A stretch of DNA of 64,000 nucleotides, from NCBI RefSeq assembly GCF_037893015.1, contig NC_133665.1, forward strand, positions 104,747,937 through 104,811,936, in the 5' to 3' direction. The position numbers and the translations under genes were made by a program. Below are positions 59,716 to 64,000 of this stretch, piece after piece. The notes beneath the pieces were generated by a model. The model was not told where the DNA came from and did not search any database. It saw nothing but the letters and a program-made list of their open reading frames with translations. This stretch comes from Macrotis lagotis. Taxonomy: Eukaryota; Chordata; Mammalia; Peramelemorphia; Peramelidae. Within the stretch, counting starts at the first letter, position 1; each line of letters begins with the position of its first letter.

Positions 59716-60080
59716 TGTTGGCAATTCTTAAACCTAAGTTTCAAGGGCTCTTTAAATTCCAGAGGGCCTGTAAATTTGTTAACTTCCACCTTTTACTTCA
59801 ACAAAACATTAGCCTGAGAAGGCGGTCTCACACAAAAAAGGTGAAAAAAAAAGCTGATCTAAAATTTAGATTTGAAATGCAGGCAGGCAGCAGAGAAGGA
59901 ACCAGCACATTTGACTATCAAATGAGTGAAAACAGGGAAAAGGGACTGGCCCTCAGAGTGAATCACTAACATCAGGAGACCCCACTTTTGGCAAAAGGGT
60001 CACAGCCAGTACATTTTAGAGGGTTCAAATCCAGGTCTTGTCCAGTTCTTTATCCACTATGCAATGCTACCTGTCTTTCT

Positions 60081-60297
60081 GCAAGGCAATGGGGTTAAGT
60101 GGTTTGCCCAAGGCCACACAGCTAGTGTCTTAAATGGTATTTAAAGCCCTTCATCACCTGGTGCCATCTTACTTCTCCAAGCCAAACTGGCCTTTCCTCA
60201 TCTCCATGACTAGTTGTGACTCAGCTGTTCACACCTGGACCCCAGGTCCTCCTGACTCCAGGGCCGGTGCTCTGCCCACTGCGCCACCTAGCGGCAG
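60081..60297 (-). repeat. tRNA-derived SINE interrupted by arm B of the inverted duplication
   Basis: SINE halves are at 60081-60130 (GCAAGGCAATGGGGTTAAGT ... CACAGCTAGTGTCT) and 60241-60297 (CAGGTCCTCCTGACTCC ... CCACCTAGCGGC). Between them, 60131-60240 is not SINE but an inverted near-copy of 59145-59254. About 20 bp of the expected SINE middle is missing at the join, and no target duplication is seen. Confidence 0.85.
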
Positions 60298-61469
60298 TCC
60301 TACTACCTGGATTTTACATGAGGCTCAGCAGGAGCCCAGGGGGAAGAAGCCAAGTGAACAAGAGCAAGTGTAGACATGGGAGAGTGCTGCCAAAGGAACA
60401 AGACTGTTGTGTGCTTGGATGAACCATAGACTGATTAAGGTGCTGAAGCTAGTGTTCTCCTGTTAGATTTGGCTGCCTTCTTGGGAAGGCTCCTTGGTCT
60501 CTGTGGCAGCCAATCCTGGTGCCCTTCCTTCCCAGTCAGCTTTCTCTCTCCTGCTACTCTTCCTCCGAGTTATATTCTAACCTCAATATCCCCCTTGCAT
60601 GGCCCATGCTGTTACCTAAATCCCACACCCCCCACCGCTCAGTTCCTGGAGTTCTTTAAAACCTAAGGTACACTCTTCCTTTCAATCAACCCTGAACTCA
60701 TTACCACCTCCCTCTACTTCTCTGGCTGTGGAGACCTCTCCTTAGCCTGGCTTCACACCCTCCACCTTTGTGACTCAGGTGAGGTCATCTGTCCCATCTC
60801 TCCAGCCCAAAAGACTTGAGGGCTGCTCCTATGCCATCCTCCTCTCTTCCTACCTCAGTGGGCTGAGCTGTATCTCCTACATACAGGCACTTACAACAGA
60901 CATGGTGGATTCTGTTTCTTGGTGCGCTTGCTGGTCAGTTTTAAGTAGCTGTCCAGCCAAGACCACCTCCTGGGTGAAGGGGAGGTTACTGGCTCTTAGT
61001 GTGTTCTACTTTTGGATAGTTCTTACGGTTTGACACTTTCTCTTCATATGGAGCTAAAATCTGCATTTCTTCCACTATTCCTTGTCCCATCCTCAAAACA
61101 CTAAGCTGCCCAAGTGCAATCCCCAAGGACCCCATAGTCCAACAGCTACCTGAAGACAGTGATAACCTGGCCCTGCTCCCCCCACCCTTCCTTTCCTCCC
61201 TCCTTGTTTGTTATCTCCTCTTATACTGGAAAAGCCTTGAAAAGCAGGGCCTGTCTTTTTATATTCTTAACAAATGGCTGTTGGGTGGATATTGGAGTTG
61301 CCTATAGGACCTTTTCCCCAGACTGATTGGAGTTGGCAGAGACAGTGAAATCCCAGAGATGAGATGGCAGAAACTTCCCAGTTTTAGCTGAGTGACTAAC
61401 CGCCTTCTTCCCCACCACCAAACCCAACTTTTCTACTTGACAAAAGCCACAGACCATCATATCCAGTTT

Positions 61470-61475
61470 TTTATT
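61470..61475 (-). promoter_or_regulatory. IMPDH2 polyadenylation signal
   Basis: AATAAA on the minus strand (TTTATT on plus) about 55 nt past the IMPDH2 stop. This agrees with the short 3' UTR of mammalian IMPDH2. Confidence 0.75.
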
Positions 61476-61529
61476 CAAAAACCTAGAGAGGGAGAGGCAA
61501 GAGGCAGTAAAAGCAAATGTGGCCACTTC

Positions 61530-64000
<2,471 letters not shown>

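Larger units (their letters stand above)
58340..61460. other. Intergenic space between the converging NDUFAF3 and IMPDH2 ends
   Basis: No gene recognised. Contains two antisense SINEs and a pair of inverted 110-bp copies (separate entries). Confidence 0.5.

Overview
This is a mammalian nuclear locus, almost certainly from a marsupial. Five protein genes can be read exon by exon: P4HTM (+), WDR6 (+), DALRD3 (-), NDUFAF3 (+) and IMPDH2 (-). The microRNA hairpins mir-191 and mir-425 lie on the DALRD3 strand. Gene order and orientation match human 3p21.31. The dominant repeat is a tRNA-derived SINE of the marsupial MAR1/WSINE1 kind, found in about 25 copies on both strands. Older MIR/THER-like CORE-SINEs, L3/CR1-like fragments and two L1-derived elements carrying ORF1 but no visible ORF2 are also present. 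I suspect an australidelphian, perhaps a dasyurid, but cannot prove that from the sequence alone.

Layout: 1-19.8 kb holds the last seven coding exons of P4HTM; the 5' exons with the membrane anchor lie before the window. Its penultimate intron carries a 3.2-kb half-L1 with a perfect 13-bp target duplication. WDR6 (20.8-28.5 kb) starts in a CpG island, and most of its protein comes from one 2.5-kb exon. WDR6 and DALRD3 converge on 28.5-31.9 kb. DALRD3 (31.9-38.2 kb, 13 coding exons) has a CpG promoter of its own. About 8 kb further upstream on the same strand is a second CpG island with a CCAAT box, a TATA box and a consensus splice donor, well placed to make the transcript that hosts mir-191 and mir-425. 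NDUFAF3 (50.8-58.3 kb, five exons) starts in a third CpG island. It converges on IMPDH2, whose last exons fill 61.5-64.0 kb.

Themes: WDR6 and DALRD3 are both non-catalytic partners of tRNA methyltransferases and sit tail to tail. NDUFAF3 serves mitochondrial complex I assembly, IMPDH2 makes guanine nucleotides, and P4HTM is an ER prolyl hydroxylase with EF hands. The coding exons show intact frames and consensus splice sites throughout.

Most worth checking: (i) a 72-bp frame-preserving candidate cassette exon in IMPDH2 that would insert 24 residues into the active-site loop; (ii) a 110-bp inverted copy of nearby DNA lodged inside a SINE at 60.1 kb; (iii) the half-L1 with SINE-like modules in its 3' part; (iv) the distal TATA promoter and expanded spacing of the mir-191/425 cluster; (v) an NDUFAF3 stop codon embedded in its own polyadenylation signal. 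I saw no retroviral or LTR element, CRISPR array, or clear tRNA or rRNA gene.
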